Assembly (NCBI RefSeq): GCF_010093065.1
Contig: NZ_CP048113.1
Coordinates: forward strand, 806,001 to 870,000
DNA: 64,000 nucleotides
From: Chitinophaga agri
Lineage (GTDB): Bacteria; Bacteroidota; Bacteroidia; Chitinophagales; Chitinophagaceae
Direction: 5' to 3'
Shown here: piece by piece, positions 44,138 to 53,551 of the stretch
Layout: each line of letters starts with the position of its first letter
How positions within the stretch are numbered: position 1 is the stretch's first letter
The notes under the pieces: model-generated
Database searches by the model: none
Told to the model about the DNA's origin: nothing
Seen by the model: only the letters and a program-made list of their open reading frames with translations
Program-made: the position numbers and the translations under genes

Positions 44138-47100
44138 ATGAAAGTTTCTACAGGGCTGGCGCTGATCCTGTTATTGGCAGTCTGCTCTACTGCCTTTGCC
44201 CAAAAAGGGAAAACCCTGCGCGGACACGTTGTGGGAGGTGATACGCAGCAACCGCTTGAGCGCGTCGTCATCATAGAAAAAGGTACGCAGAACCATGTGT
44301 TCACTGCCGCTACAGGCGATTATACAATTACTCTCTCGGGTGATAATGCTACATTGATCTTTTCCTATGTAAGCTATACTACACAAGAGTTGCCAGTTGG
44401 TACCGGCGATGTGCTGAATGTAACGATGCAGTCTTCCCGGAAGGACCTGAATGAAGTGGTAGTTACTGCCTTCGGCGTAAAAAAAGAGAAGCGTGCACTG
44501 GGTTATACGATTCAACAGGTAGATAATAAGGATCTGAATGTCAATCACCAGTCCAACGTAGTGAATGCATTGCAGGGTAAAGTAGCTGGTGTACAGATCT
44601 CCAGTGCTGGTGGCGGTCCCGGCCAGGGCGCCCGTATCATCATCAGGGGCATTAACTCCATTGCGGGCGATAGGAACAATCAGCCGCTTTTCATCGTAGA
44701 TGGTGTGGAAATTGATAATAATACGTATACCACCGGTGGTGCAGAAACAAGAGGTATGAGTAACCGTGCCGCCGATATAAACCCCGACGATATTGAAAGC
44801 GTATCGGTCCTGAAAGGTGGGGCTGCGACGGCATTATACGGTATCCGTGCTGCTAATGGTGCCATCGTGATCACTACGAAGTCAGGCAAGTCAGGTAAGC
44901 TACAGGTGACTTACAGTGGTATGTACGGGCTGGATAAAGTCAATAAAACACCGGACGTACAGTCTAAATTTTCGCAGGGCTATCTCGGTTTATATGATCC
45001 TGCGAGTTTCTGGCCCACGTTCGGTCCAACGGTAGAGGAGGCAAAAAAGCTCGATAATACGCACCCGGATCAGTTATATAACAATTATAAACAAGCCTTC
45101 CGGACGGGTTCCCAGACGCGTCATACGGTGAATGTCAGTGGTGGAACAGATAAGGCACAGTTACTGGGTTCGCTTTCTTACTTAGACCAGGATGGCGTGA
45201 TCCCGTTCAGTGACTATACCAGTTATAATGCAAGGATCAATGGCCAGTTTAAGATCAGTGAAAAGATCAGCGCGGGTGTGTCACTGAACTATATCAATTC
45301 CGGCGGTAACAGGGTGAATGCCGACCGCTATGGAGAGCAGATCATTTACTGGTCGCCCAGGTGGGATATGAAAAATTATGTGAAACCCGACGGCACACAA
45401 CAGACTTACAGCAGTGGTACCAACAACCCGATCTATACATTATCAACCAATAAGTTCCGGGATAATGTCAATCGTACCATTGCCAGCACGTTCATTACAT
45501 ATAAACCGGCAGAATGGCTCAACTTCTCATATCGGGTGGGTAATGACTTCTATACAGATGGCAGGGTACATCAGGCGCCTGGTCCGCTGGGCCTGGTAGG
45601 AGAAGCGCCTAATCTGGACGATAACGAATACGGCTTTATGTATGAATATAACCTGCGCAGCCGCACGCTGACATCCACCATTATGGCAAATATCTCACAT
45701 ACTTTCAATAAGAAATATTCTATTGATCTGAAGCTCGGTCATGACCTCCGCGATCAACGTGTGAGAAGGAACAGTGTAATGGGCGATACGCTTGTAGTAC
45801 CTGACCTGTTCCTGCTGAATAATGCCAAACGTGTAACTGGTGAATCCTATATTTCTGATTACAGGAACTACGGCTATTTCGCCGATCTGACACTGGGTCT
45901 CAATAATTACCTGTTCCTTGAAGTGACTGGCAGGAATGATTACACGTCTACACTTTCCAGGAATAACCGTAGTTATTTTTATCCTTCTGTCAGTCTGAGT
46001 TACATTTTCAGTGATCAGTTCAAATTGCCGGACTGGTGGACATACGGGAAGATCAAGGCCTCCTGGGCGAAGATCGGTAAAGACGGTGATCCCTATTCCA
46101 TTACCAATGGTTTTAAGGCGGGTACCACTATCGGATCCAGTGTACCGTTCTATCAGAACAGAACATTGGGCAACCCTAATCTGCGTCCTGAATTTACCCA
46201 GACCACAGAACTGGGTACCGAACTGCGGTTCCTGGAAAGCAGGGTAGGGCTGGAAGCAGTGGTCTATCAACAGAAAAGCAAAGACCTGCTGGTGCCTGTC
46301 GATGTCTCCACGACCACTGGTTTTGACAAGGCATATGTTAATGCCGGAGAGATCAGCAATAGGGGCCTGGAGATAACCCTGTCAGCCATGCCGGTACGTA
46401 CAAAAGATTTCAGCTGGGACTTCCGGGTGAACTTCTCCACCAACAGTAACCGGGTAAAGAAGCTGAACGAAGAACTGAAACTGGCTGAAATTATCCTGTC
46501 TTCCCAATATGGCTACCTGAGTTCCACTGTGAGCACCAAGCTGGTGCCGGGTCAGTCATATGGTGCGTTGTATGGAAGAACTTATAAGCGTTACTACGGT
46601 AATGAAGTGGATGATAAGAAGACGCTGCGTAATGACCTGCCGCTGTTAATTGGTGCGAATGGTTTCCCCGTGCTGGACGATGCTTCCAATCAGCGATACC
46701 TGGGCAGCACCTTACCTAAGTGGATCGGTAATATGACGCAGACATTCTGCTATAAACAACTGTCTTTATCGGTGTTGTTTGATGTACGTCAGGGTAACTA
46801 CAAATACAACCAGCTGTCTAACTTCCTGGCAGCATTCGGTGAGTCCAGGCAGACAGAAGACCGCGACCAAACCATCGTCTTCAATGGTCTACTGGCAGAT
46901 GGTACAGCTAACACGAAGCCTGTCTATATGGGACAGGCAAAAGGCCCCGATGGTGTTGACTATGGCGCCGGTTTCTACAGGAATTACTACAGGGGCGCAA
47001 GTGAGAACTTTATAGAGAATGCCTCCTGGGTGAGACTACGTTCGCTGTCATTGTCCTATACAGTGCCTGGCCAGTGGCTGAGTCCTACAAAGGCTATCAG

Positions 47101-47272
47101 CGGCGCAACCGTATCATTTACCGGAAATAATCTGTGGCTGCATACGAAGTATACTGGCTTTGATCCGGAGACAAGCTCCAGTCCTTCAGGAAGTAATGCG
47201 TCCGACTCCTTCTCCGGCTTTACTTATCCGGCAACGCGCAGTTTCCTGTTCAGCCTTAATATTCAATTCTAA
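44138..47272 (+). CDS. SusC/RagA family TonB-linked outer-membrane transporter
   Basis: The 1,044-residue protein starts with a Sec signal (MKVSTGLALILLLAVCSTAFAQ). A carboxypeptidase-regulatory-like beta domain follows at about residues 27-110 (LRGHVVGGDTQQPLERV). The SusC TonB-box-like segment is LNEVVVTAFGVKKEKRALGY. The plug domain contains VVNALQGKVAGVQI, IIIRGINSIAG and FIVDGVEID. The 22-stranded barrel ends in a C-terminal aromatic (SLNIQF). It imports oligosaccharides or peptides captured by its SusD partner. There is no N-terminal STN domain, so it does not look like a sigma/anti-sigma signalling transducer. The SusD-like gene follows by 11 bases. No degradative enzyme is beside the pair, so the substrate cannot be read from context. 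Confidence 0.95.
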   Translation: MKVSTGLALILLLAVCSTAFAQKGKTLRGHVVGGDTQQPLERVVIIEKGTQNHVFTAATGDYTITLSGDNATLIFSYVSYTTQELPVGTGDVLNVTMQSSRKDLNEVVVTAFGVKKEKRALGYTIQQVDNKDLNVNHQSNVVNALQGKVAGVQISSAGGGPGQGARIIIRGINSIAGDRNNQPLFIVDGVEIDNNTYTTGGAETRGMSNRAADINPDDIESVSVLKGGAATALYGIRAANGAIVITTKSGKSGKLQVTYSGMYGLDKVNKTPDVQSKFSQGYLGLYDPASFWPTFGPTVEEAKKLDNTHPDQLYNNYKQAFRTGSQTRHTVNVSGGTDKAQLLGSLSYLDQDGVIPFSDYTSYNARINGQFKISEKISAGVSLNYINSGGNRVNADRYGEQIIYWSPRWDMKNYVKPDGTQQTYSSGTNNPIYTLSTNKFRDNVNRTIASTFITYKPAEWLNFSYRVGNDFYTDGRVHQAPGPLGLVGEAPNLDDNEYGFMYEYNLRSRTLTSTIMANISHTFNKKYSIDLKLGHDLRDQRVRRNSVMGDTLVVPDLFLLNNAKRVTGESYISDYRNYGYFADLTLGLNNYLFLEVTGRNDYTSTLSRNNRSYFYPSVSLSYIFSDQFKLPDWWTYGKIKASWAKIGKDGDPYSITNGFKAGTTIGSSVPFYQNRTLGNPNLRPEFTQTTELGTELRFLESRVGLEAVVYQQKSKDLLVPVDVSTTTGFDKAYVNAGEISNRGLEITLSAMPVRTKDFSWDFRVNFSTNSNRVKKLNEELKLAEIILSSQYGYLSSTVSTKLVPGQSYGALYGRTYKRYYGNEVDDKKTLRNDLPLLIGANGFPVLDDASNQRYLGSTLPKWIGNMTQTFCYKQLSLSVLFDVRQGNYKYNQLSNFLAAFGESRQTEDRDQTIVFNGLLADGTANTKPVYMGQAKGPDGVDYGAGFYRNYYRGASENFIENASWVRLRSLSLSYTVPGQWLSPTKAISGATVSFTGNNLWLHTKYTGFDPETSSSPSGSNASDSFSGFTYPATRSFLFSLNIQF

Positions 47273-47283
47273 ATCTGTCATTC

Positions 47284-48708
47284 ATGAAACGTACATTCCT
47301 TCATCTATATACACTGATACTGGCAGCGGGTTTGCTGAGTGTGTTGCCCGCCTGTAAAAAAGGGTATCTGGACATCAACCAGACAGACCCTAACCTGAGC
47401 CAGCGTCCACCTATCAACGGATTACTGGTGGCGACGACCTATCAGTCGGCTATAAATGTATATTCGACCGGATATATCACATCCTACTATGTACAGCAAT
47501 TAGCCTCGCCAAATACAGGCAGTGGTTCTGACATCTATGATGATGTAGACAGAAGTACCAACTGGCGGAATATTTATCTGAATGTGACGGATATCCGTCA
47601 GATGAAACAACTGGCTATTGCACAACGTGCATATGAACACCTGGGCGTAGCCAGGATACTTGAGGCATTGAATATGAGCATGGCGGTAGACCTGTACGGG
47701 AACCTGCCATACCGGGAAGCCTGGTCGGAAGGAGAAAACCTGCGACCCGGCTATGATGATGCAAAGGCGGTGTATGACAGTTGTTTGTCGCTGATAGACC
47801 AGGGTATCGCGTCGTTGAACCAGGCGGACCCACTCGTAACGCTCGATCCGACGAATGACCTGATACATGCGGGCAATAAGGCGGCCTGGATCAGGACGGC
47901 TTATGCACTGAAAGCACGTTTGCTGAACCGGAAGAGTAAGCAGGCGGATTATGATCCTGCAGCTGTATTGGCAGCATTGGAGAACGCGTATACTTCTAAT
48001 GTGGACGATGCACAGATCACCCGTTTTGAAAGTCTGAGCCCCTGGAATGGTGTGGCAAAGAATAATGCGAGCGGCACACTCGATGGCTGGCTGAGTGCCA
48101 ATTTTATCAATGCGCTGAATGGCACAACCTACGGCGTCTTCGATCCCAGGTTGCCGTTGATCACTGATCTGACCCGTTTTGGTGATTACCGGGGTACGGT
48201 GAATGGTGTCGGACGTACCGGGTCGGGTACGGATAACTCTCAATGCGCGTTATCAGTAAATGGGTTCTATTCCCGGGGGGGAGCGCCTCTTTTGATACTG
48301 ACCTACGCTGAGATGAAGTTCATTGAATCCGAGGCCTCTTTTGCGGTAAATAGGACCAGATCTTATCAGGCGTACCTGGATGGTATTGCAGCCAATATGG
48401 ACAAGGTAGGGGTGGCGCCGGCGGATAAACAGACTTACCTGGCCAATCCGGTAGTTGCTGCAGGCGAAGGCGCGTTTACCAAAGAGCTGATTTTCAAAGA
48501 GAAATATGTCGCTACGTTCCTGCAGCCGGAAACCTGGACTGATGCCCGCCGTTGCGACTATAAGTATAAGAATTTTCAATTGCCGCAGGGCGCATTGCTG
48601 AACACCTTTATCCGCCGGGTGGGGTATCCTGCATCAGAGACCAGCCGGAACCCGGAGAACGTGCCAGCTATAGGGTCACTCGCGGATCATCTGTGGTGGG
48701 ATGAATGA
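47284..48708 (+). CDS. SusD/RagB-like nutrient-binding outer-membrane lipoprotein (SusD-like_2)
   Basis: The 474-residue lipoprotein has a signal II with lipobox LPAC; Cys24 is the lipidated residue. The mature part begins KKGYLDINQTDPNLS and continues with the TPR-like helices of the SusD-like_2 group (YVQQLASPNTGSGSD, AYEHLGVARILEALNMSMAVDLYGNLPYREAW). The substrate-binding half has ILTYAEMKFIESEASFA and ELIFKEKYVATFLQPETWTDARR. It forms the lid of the SusC barrel encoded just upstream and is co-transcribed with it. This subgroup is often linked with peptide or other non-starch nutrients rather than classical glycans. Confidence 0.93.
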   Translation: MKRTFLHLYTLILAAGLLSVLPACKKGYLDINQTDPNLSQRPPINGLLVATTYQSAINVYSTGYITSYYVQQLASPNTGSGSDIYDDVDRSTNWRNIYLNVTDIRQMKQLAIAQRAYEHLGVARILEALNMSMAVDLYGNLPYREAWSEGENLRPGYDDAKAVYDSCLSLIDQGIASLNQADPLVTLDPTNDLIHAGNKAAWIRTAYALKARLLNRKSKQADYDPAAVLAALENAYTSNVDDAQITRFESLSPWNGVAKNNASGTLDGWLSANFINALNGTTYGVFDPRLPLITDLTRFGDYRGTVNGVGRTGSGTDNSQCALSVNGFYSRGGAPLLILTYAEMKFIESEASFAVNRTRSYQAYLDGIAANMDKVGVAPADKQTYLANPVVAAGEGAFTKELIFKEKYVATFLQPETWTDARRCDYKYKNFQLPQGALLNTFIRRVGYPASETSRNPENVPAIGSLADHLWWDE

Positions 48709-48748
48709 TTGTGGTAGCTAATAACAGGCAGCAGTATACCTGAGTTAT

Positions 48749-48797
48749 ACTTGAGCTATACCTGGAAGTGAAAGCCTTCCCGGATATAGCTCAGGTA
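48749..48797. terminator. Bidirectional hairpin between susD and the histidine kinase gene
   Basis: ACTTGAGCTATACCTGGAAG (48749-48768) pairs with CCTTCCCGGATATAGCTCAGGT (48775-48796) over about 18 positions with few mismatches. It sits between two converging genes. The T-run is poor. Confidence 0.55.
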
Positions 48798-48872
48798 CAT
48801 CTCAATGCTATTACAGGCTTGGCAGCCGTCGCAGCAACAGGTGCATCAGCAGATCCTGGACAATATAAATCA

Positions 48873-50267
48873 TCAGGCCGGCAACGTGCTGCCCGTTACA
48901 GGCACCTCGCTCAGCGGGAAGCTGGCGAAAAAGGTAGTCCCTTCCCCAGGGGTACTTTCAAACCAGAGTTCTCCGTTCTGTAGGGTAAGGAGTTCTTTAC
49001 AGAGTACCAGTCCCAGTCCGATACCTTTTTCATTGTTGGTACCAAAGGTAGACTGTGTTTTCAGCGAAAATATTTCGTCATGATGAATAGGGTCAATACC
49101 GATACCGTTATCGGCTATCATCAGGTGACAGTTGTTTTCCTGTATGTGCAGGCTGATCTCTATGTGGCCGCCGGAAGGCGTGAATTTAATTGAGTTGTTG
49201 ATCAGGTTCCTGATGATCAGTTCAAGCATGTTGTGATCCGCTGTGATATAAACATCCGGGTCTACCCTGGAAACGATGCTGACAGATTTTTTATCAGCCA
49301 GCAGGCGCTGTATAGTAAGCACACGCTCCACTGCGTCATGCACATTCTCGTTAGACAACCGTACACCCTTCCCGTCCATCTGTAGTTTTGACCATGTCAG
49401 CAGATTGGTCAGCAGACTGGACGTATTCTTAGTGAGCGTCAGCAGTTCATCCCCCAGCATTTTCTTTTCCTCTTCCTCCAGGTCGTATTCCGCTATGAGG
49501 TGGAGGGTGGTGATGATGGAATTCAGCGGGCTTTGCAGGTCATGAGCAATGATCGAGAACAGCTTATCCTTTTTCTGGTTCAGTTGCTCCAGATTGATAT
49601 TCTGGATGTCAATCTTATTCGCCTTCTCTTCTGCATTTTGTTTTTCCCGCTCGTAATTCTTTCTCAGATAATTGGTGATCAGGTAGATACAGGTCAGTGT
49701 GATGAGGTAACTGGAAAGGATGTCAACAAACCTGTTCTCCACATTACCGTAACTATCCCTGATCCAGGAAGGATCTATGTATTCTTTTGTCAGCAGGATA
49801 CCTGGCAGGAGCAGATGAAGAAGAGCCCATATCCAGTGGCGGCTTCGCGGACTGAAAGCGATAAGCAGGTTAAAGGTCAGGAAGAACAGCAGCAATGCCG
49901 GCCCGTGGCTACCTGAATTGAGATAAAATGTGGCTGTCAGGGTGATATAACTCACAATCACATATGCCAGCATACTGGCATTGTAGATCTGTTTGTAACG
50001 AGACAAATAGAAGAAGAATATCTGAAGCACCAGCAGGGTTGCTACGATGGCTGAAACAACGCCAAGCCCCAGCCACATGTTAAACGGCAGCAACACGGTC
50101 AGCAATGTCATAGTGACAACACTGATGGAGTTGAACGCACGATTTTCCAGGGAGAATGATGCAGGATCTCCCACAAGATGTTCCCAAATGTCGGCTAGTT
50201 TACGGGCTATTTTATGCAAATGTTGGTTTTTATTAGTATAAATGCTGATAATCGAATAGTTACGCAA
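48873..50267 (-). CDS. Membrane-bound sensor histidine kinase
   Basis: The 464-residue protein has about six membrane helices in its N-terminal half (residues about 45-205: ISVVTMTLLTVLLPFNMWLGLGVVSAIVATLLVL to LSSYLITLTCIYLITNYL). A short coiled coil follows, then a HisKA dimerisation domain with His near residue 242 (FSIIAHDLQSPLNSIITTL). The HATPase_c domain has the N-box (LINNSIKFTP), the G1 box (IADNGIGIDP) and the G2 box (KGIGLGLVLCKEL). It has no periplasmic sensor domain, so sensing is probably by the membrane part. No response regulator is adjacent. It is monocistronic and convergent with susCD. Confidence 0.9.
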   Translation of the reverse strand: MRNYSIISIYTNKNQHLHKIARKLADIWEHLVGDPASFSLENRAFNSISVVTMTLLTVLLPFNMWLGLGVVSAIVATLLVLQIFFFYLSRYKQIYNASMLAYVIVSYITLTATFYLNSGSHGPALLLFFLTFNLLIAFSPRSRHWIWALLHLLLPGILLTKEYIDPSWIRDSYGNVENRFVDILSSYLITLTCIYLITNYLRKNYEREKQNAEEKANKIDIQNINLEQLNQKKDKLFSIIAHDLQSPLNSIITTLHLIAEYDLEEEEKKMLGDELLTLTKNTSSLLTNLLTWSKLQMDGKGVRLSNENVHDAVERVLTIQRLLADKKSVSIVSRVDPDVYITADHNMLELIIRNLINNSIKFTPSGGHIEISLHIQENNCHLMIADNGIGIDPIHHDEIFSLKTQSTFGTNNEKGIGLGLVLCKELLTLQNGELWFESTPGEGTTFFASFPLSEVPVTGSTLPA

Positions 50268-50372
50268 AGTTCTAAGTTTAAAAGCGAATATTTATAACAC
50301 ATAGATGTTATAACGTCTATGGTGGACAAAATGTGGAATGATCTTCGCACGTTAGATAGTAAAACAGTTTTT

Positions 50373-50876
50373 ATGAGAAGGGTACAGTTCAAGTGGTTAG
50401 CCGTGTTACCACTGTTTATAGGATTGTTTTTCAATAGCTTACAAGCACAGGAGACGAAAGGAACGAAAGAAGTTACAGTGGAGAAAATGGTCACCGCCCG
50501 CAATTTTGTTTTTAAAGTACAAACGGTCCAGCCAACGAATCCGTCACCTAACCGTCTGCTGACGTCAGATTATGATCTGAGGATCGCACCGGATTCTATC
50601 GTCAGCTTTCTGCCCTACTTCGGTCGCGCCTATACGGCGCCAATGGACCCAACCAAAGGTGGCATACAATTCACGTCGACGAAGTTTGAATACAAGCAGG
50701 AGGTACGTAAGAAAGGCGGATGGGATATTACTATAAAGCCCCAGGACGCGCAGGATACAAGACTGATGACGCTCACTATATCTGATAACGGTTACGCATC
50801 CTTGCAGGTCATTAGCAACAACCGGCAGCCCATTTCATTCACAGGTTACATTAGCGAAAGGAAAAGTAAAAGATAA
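50373..50876 (+). CDS. DUF4251 domain exported protein
   Basis: The 167-residue protein starts at ATG 50373 (MRRVQFKWLAVLPLFIGLFFNSLQAQ, a Sec signal). The upstream frame start at 50319 is not needed. The DUF4251 pattern follows: VTARNFVFKVQTVQP, LTSDYDLRIAPDSIVSFLPYFGRAY, KGGWDITIKPQD, LTISDNGYASLQVISNNRQPISFTGYI. Members are small periplasmic or surface proteins of Bacteroidota with unknown function. It is transcribed alone and divergent from the histidine kinase gene. Confidence 0.88.
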   Translation: MRRVQFKWLAVLPLFIGLFFNSLQAQETKGTKEVTVEKMVTARNFVFKVQTVQPTNPSPNRLLTSDYDLRIAPDSIVSFLPYFGRAYTAPMDPTKGGIQFTSTKFEYKQEVRKKGGWDITIKPQDAQDTRLMTLTISDNGYASLQVISNNRQPISFTGYISERKSKR

Positions 50877-50943
50877 CTAAACAATAAGTTAAAATTATCT
50901 TAACAAGCACGAAAAGCTGGCATACAGGAACAGTTCTTGTTTT

Positions 50944-51237
50944 ATGTCTACCGAACCAAAAATTAGAACTATGTCAAAGAATAACAGAGAAGGCGTTAAG
51001 CATGAAATCCAGGAACTCGCAATGGGTAACTACAGGAGCTATCCCGAGGATTACGGTGTTAATGTGCAGGATGTAAGCACTAATGTGCAATCTTTGGCCA
51101 GGGGCTATTGGGATAGTCGTGAGATCAAGGAAGTAGACCGAGATGAGAAGTTGGGTATTAACCTGGCAGATTATCAGGAGTGGACACAGGAAGCTTTCGC
51201 CGCATTTCAGAAGACGAATGAAAATTCACTTAGTTAA
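50944..51237 (+). CDS. Hypothetical protein, 97 residues
   Basis: The small soluble acidic protein (MSTEPKIRTMSKNNREGVKH) might also start at ATG 50971. It contains ELAMGNYRSYPEDYGVNVQDVSTNVQSLARGYWDSREI and DYQEWTQEAFAAFQ. It has no signal peptide, no membrane segment and no recognised domain. The Tyr/Asp-rich middle and the C-terminal helix suggest a compact fold. It follows the DUF4251 gene by 67 bases and is followed by a strong terminator at 51269-51317, so both may form one unit. Confidence 0.65.
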   Translation: MSTEPKIRTMSKNNREGVKHEIQELAMGNYRSYPEDYGVNVQDVSTNVQSLARGYWDSREIKEVDRDEKLGINLADYQEWTQEAFAAFQKTNENSLS

Positions 51238-51268
51238 CGTATAGCGTAGGAAAGAATTGCCTTTTTCG

Positions 51269-51317
51269 GCTGCGGACAGTATCGTTGTTTGACAACGATA
51301 TTGTCCGCAGCTTTTTT
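51269..51317 (+). terminator. Strong intrinsic terminator
   Basis: GCTGCGGACA-TATCGTTGT pairs with ACAACGATA-TGTCCGCAGC, a stem of about 20 bp with a single mismatch and a 3-base loop, followed by T6 (51312-51317). Confidence 0.9.
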
Positions 51318-51404
51318 ATGACTTGCCGATTTACAATTATTAATTATTCATCATTTATTGTTAATTTTCTACTATCTTTAAGAAACCCTCAATCTCCGTT
51401 CGTT

Positions 51405-52277
51405 ATGAAGACAGACACAGCCAGTCGTACGGCCCAGTATATGGCGTTGTTCCGGGCGTTGGAGACGAACCGCCCGTCCGGGAAAAGACTGTTCACCGAT
51501 CCTTATGCTTTTTCATTTTTAACTGCCCGCTTTAAGTTTATCACCCAGTTATCCGTATTTCCCTTTATCCGTAATCTGGTTGACCAGATTATCCGTAGGC
51601 GTATTCCGGGGGCATTGTCTTCTGGTGTTGCCCGAACCCGGTATATTGATGAATTACTGCAACAGGCTGTACGTGATGGTGCTCGCCAGGTCGTGATACT
51701 TGGGGCAGGTTATGATACCAGGGCATTACGGCTGGGTTTCCTGCATGCCTTGCCTGTTATAGAGATTGACCACCCGGCGACTGCCAGATTAAAGAAAGAA
51801 AGACTGATGAAAAGTCTCGGCGGGTTGCCCCGGCATGTCCGTTATCTGGAAATTGACCTTAATGAACAGAAGCTGGAACAACTGGTAGACGCAGGGGACA
51901 TCGACACGTCTATTCCAACTGTATTTGTCTGGGAAGGTGTAAGTAATTACCTGTCGCATGAAGCGGTGGCAGCTACTTTTGCTTTTATGGGCTGCTTTCC
52001 TTCCGGTAGTCATGTGATATTTACCTACGTGGATGAAAAAGTCCTCCGTTACCCGGCGGCATTTTTTGGTGGAGAGAAATTACTACAGGACCTCCGGCAG
52101 ATAGAGGAACGCTGGACCTTTGGACTGGAGCCTTTCCTGATGCGCCGGTACCTGGATGATTTTGGAATGGATCTGCTGGAAGACTTCAGCGCAGTAGAAT
52201 ACCGCAGGTATTATCTGCCCGACCGTGCGGAAAAAGGATATGAGTTTTATAGAGTCGCCTTTGCCATAAAAAGATAA
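51405..52277 (+). CDS. Class I SAM-dependent methyltransferase, LCMT-like
   Basis: The 290-residue protein begins at ATG 51405 (MKTDTASRTAQYMALFRALE); upstream in-frame codons overlap the terminator and are not used. It has the SAM-binding motif I (VVILGAGYDTRAL), the acidic strand-2 residue in VIEIDHPATARLKKERL, and VFVWEGVSNYLS. All are typical of the leucine-carboxyl-methyltransferase-like family (PF04072/TIGR00027). These enzymes methylate small molecules or carboxyl groups. In bacteria many are tied to secondary metabolism, but no such cluster is visible here. Cytoplasmic, monocistronic. Confidence 0.87.
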   Translation: MKTDTASRTAQYMALFRALETNRPSGKRLFTDPYAFSFLTARFKFITQLSVFPFIRNLVDQIIRRRIPGALSSGVARTRYIDELLQQAVRDGARQVVILGAGYDTRALRLGFLHALPVIEIDHPATARLKKERLMKSLGGLPRHVRYLEIDLNEQKLEQLVDAGDIDTSIPTVFVWEGVSNYLSHEAVAATFAFMGCFPSGSHVIFTYVDEKVLRYPAAFFGGEKLLQDLRQIEERWTFGLEPFLMRRYLDDFGMDLLEDFSAVEYRRYYLPDRAEKGYEFYRVAFAIKR

Positions 52278-52330
52278 ATAGCCTACATTTTAGTATCATT
52301 TTTATATTTTTATTGAATAACATCTCCCGT

Positions 52331-52765
52331 ATGAAAATTTATGCTCTTTTACTGGCATCTGCTGTCATGTCAACTACTATTTGCTTCGCACAGTCTAAAG
52401 ATGAAAAAAACGTTGCCACCCAGGTAGAATCACTGAAGAAGGCACTGGTAGATGGTGATAGGGCATCGCTGGAAAAGCTCACAGATGATAAACTGTCCTA
52501 TGGGCACTCTAATGGAAGAATAGAAGACAAGGCTACATTTGTCTCTAATCTCGTGACAGGAAAATCTGATTTTGTGACGATAGATCTCACTGATCAGAAA
52601 ATAGCCATCGCAGGTAATACCGCTATAGTAAGACATACCCTTTCAGCTGACATCAATGATAACGGTGTAGCTGGCCATGTAAAGCTATATGTATTGCTGG
52701 TGTGGAGCAAAGAAGATGGTCAGTGGAAACTGCTGGCCAGGCAAGCCGTGAAGGTACCTGCCTGA
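52331..52765 (+). CDS. Exported NTF2-like (DUF4440-type) protein
   Basis: The 144-residue protein starts at ATG 52331 with a Sec signal (MKIYALLLASAVMSTTICFAQ). The mature part is a cone-shaped NTF2-like fold: helix VATQVESLKKALVDGDRASLEKLTDDKLSY, strand blocks HSNGRIEDKATFVSNL and ITADINDNG-like VRHTLSADINDN, and the C-terminal VLLVWSKEDGQWKLLARQAVKV. Members may be enzymes or simple binding proteins; no catalytic set is clear. It follows the methyltransferase gene by 53 bases and may share its promoter. Confidence 0.85.
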   Translation: MKIYALLLASAVMSTTICFAQSKDEKNVATQVESLKKALVDGDRASLEKLTDDKLSYGHSNGRIEDKATFVSNLVTGKSDFVTIDLTDQKIAIAGNTAIVRHTLSADINDNGVAGHVKLYVLLVWSKEDGQWKLLARQAVKVPA

Positions 52766-52927
52766 GTCCGTCCGCTATTTTACACATAGTGGAGATAAGC
52801 TTACACCAGGTTCTACGGAATCTGTAACTCATTACAGGGGAAACTGCTATGGCATAGTTTTATCATTGTATCCTGTATAACAATCAGGGCGCAACAGCCT
52901 TATCTGTTAACCAAAAAATATTGTGTT

Positions 52928-53383
52928 ATGCAAGCTACAATTGAAACTATCGAAGTACTGAATGATCTTATACAGATTAACAATGACCGTATAGAAGGTT
53001 ATGAGAAAGCGTTAAAAGAACTGAAAGAAGAAGATTCCGATCTGAAAGCATTGTTCTCTTCCATGATCAGCGAGAGCCATGAGATACGTCTTGCATTGGG
53101 AACGGAAGTGAATGCGCTGGGCGGTGACATGGATCATTCTACGACTACAAGTGGTAAAATTTATCGTGCCTGGATGGACGTGAAAGCGGTGTTTACCGGC
53201 CATGACCGCCATACAGTACTGTCAAACTGTGAAGCAGGGGAGGATGCCGCACAGCGTGCCTACGGAACTGCTTTAGAAGACGAAGATCTGCCTGCTTACC
53301 TGCGTGAAATGGTAGTGGAGCAACAGCGCACGCTGAAGCAATCACATGATCAGATCAAGGCGCTAAGAGACGCAAATAAATAA
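52928..53383 (+). CDS. DUF2383 / PA2169-type four-helix-bundle protein
   Basis: The 151-residue cytoplasmic protein has the ferritin-like helical pattern of DUF2383: TIEVLNDLIQINNDRIEGYEKAL, LKALFSSMISESHEIRLAL, GKIYRAWMDVKAVFTGHDRHTVLSNCEAGED, LPAYLREMVVEQQRTLKQSHDQI. It lacks a full set of ferritin di-iron ligands. Related proteins are general-stress or envelope-stress induced. A terminator (53482-53520) follows. The 162-base gap upstream probably has its promoter. Confidence 0.88.
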   Translation: MQATIETIEVLNDLIQINNDRIEGYEKALKELKEEDSDLKALFSSMISESHEIRLALGTEVNALGGDMDHSTTTSGKIYRAWMDVKAVFTGHDRHTVLSNCEAGEDAAQRAYGTALEDEDLPAYLREMVVEQQRTLKQSHDQIKALRDANK

Positions 53384-53481
53384 TTCCAGTGAATGATTAG
53401 CCATAATAATTGACATCCTGCGCGAAGTACTTAAGAGTTGTAATGCATGCAGGTTCAATTATTCAATCATGCGCTAAATGA

Positions 53482-53520
53482 GAACAGGGCGTCCAGTCAT
53501 TATTGGCGGATGCCCTGTTC
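53482..53520. terminator. Bidirectional hairpin between DUF2383 and Hpt genes
   Basis: GAACAGGGCGTCC pairs with GGATGCCCTGTTC (one mismatch) around a 13-base loop in the gap between two converging genes. Confidence 0.7.
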
Positions 53521-53551
53521 TGTTATTGGGAACAATAATTTTCTAACTCGT

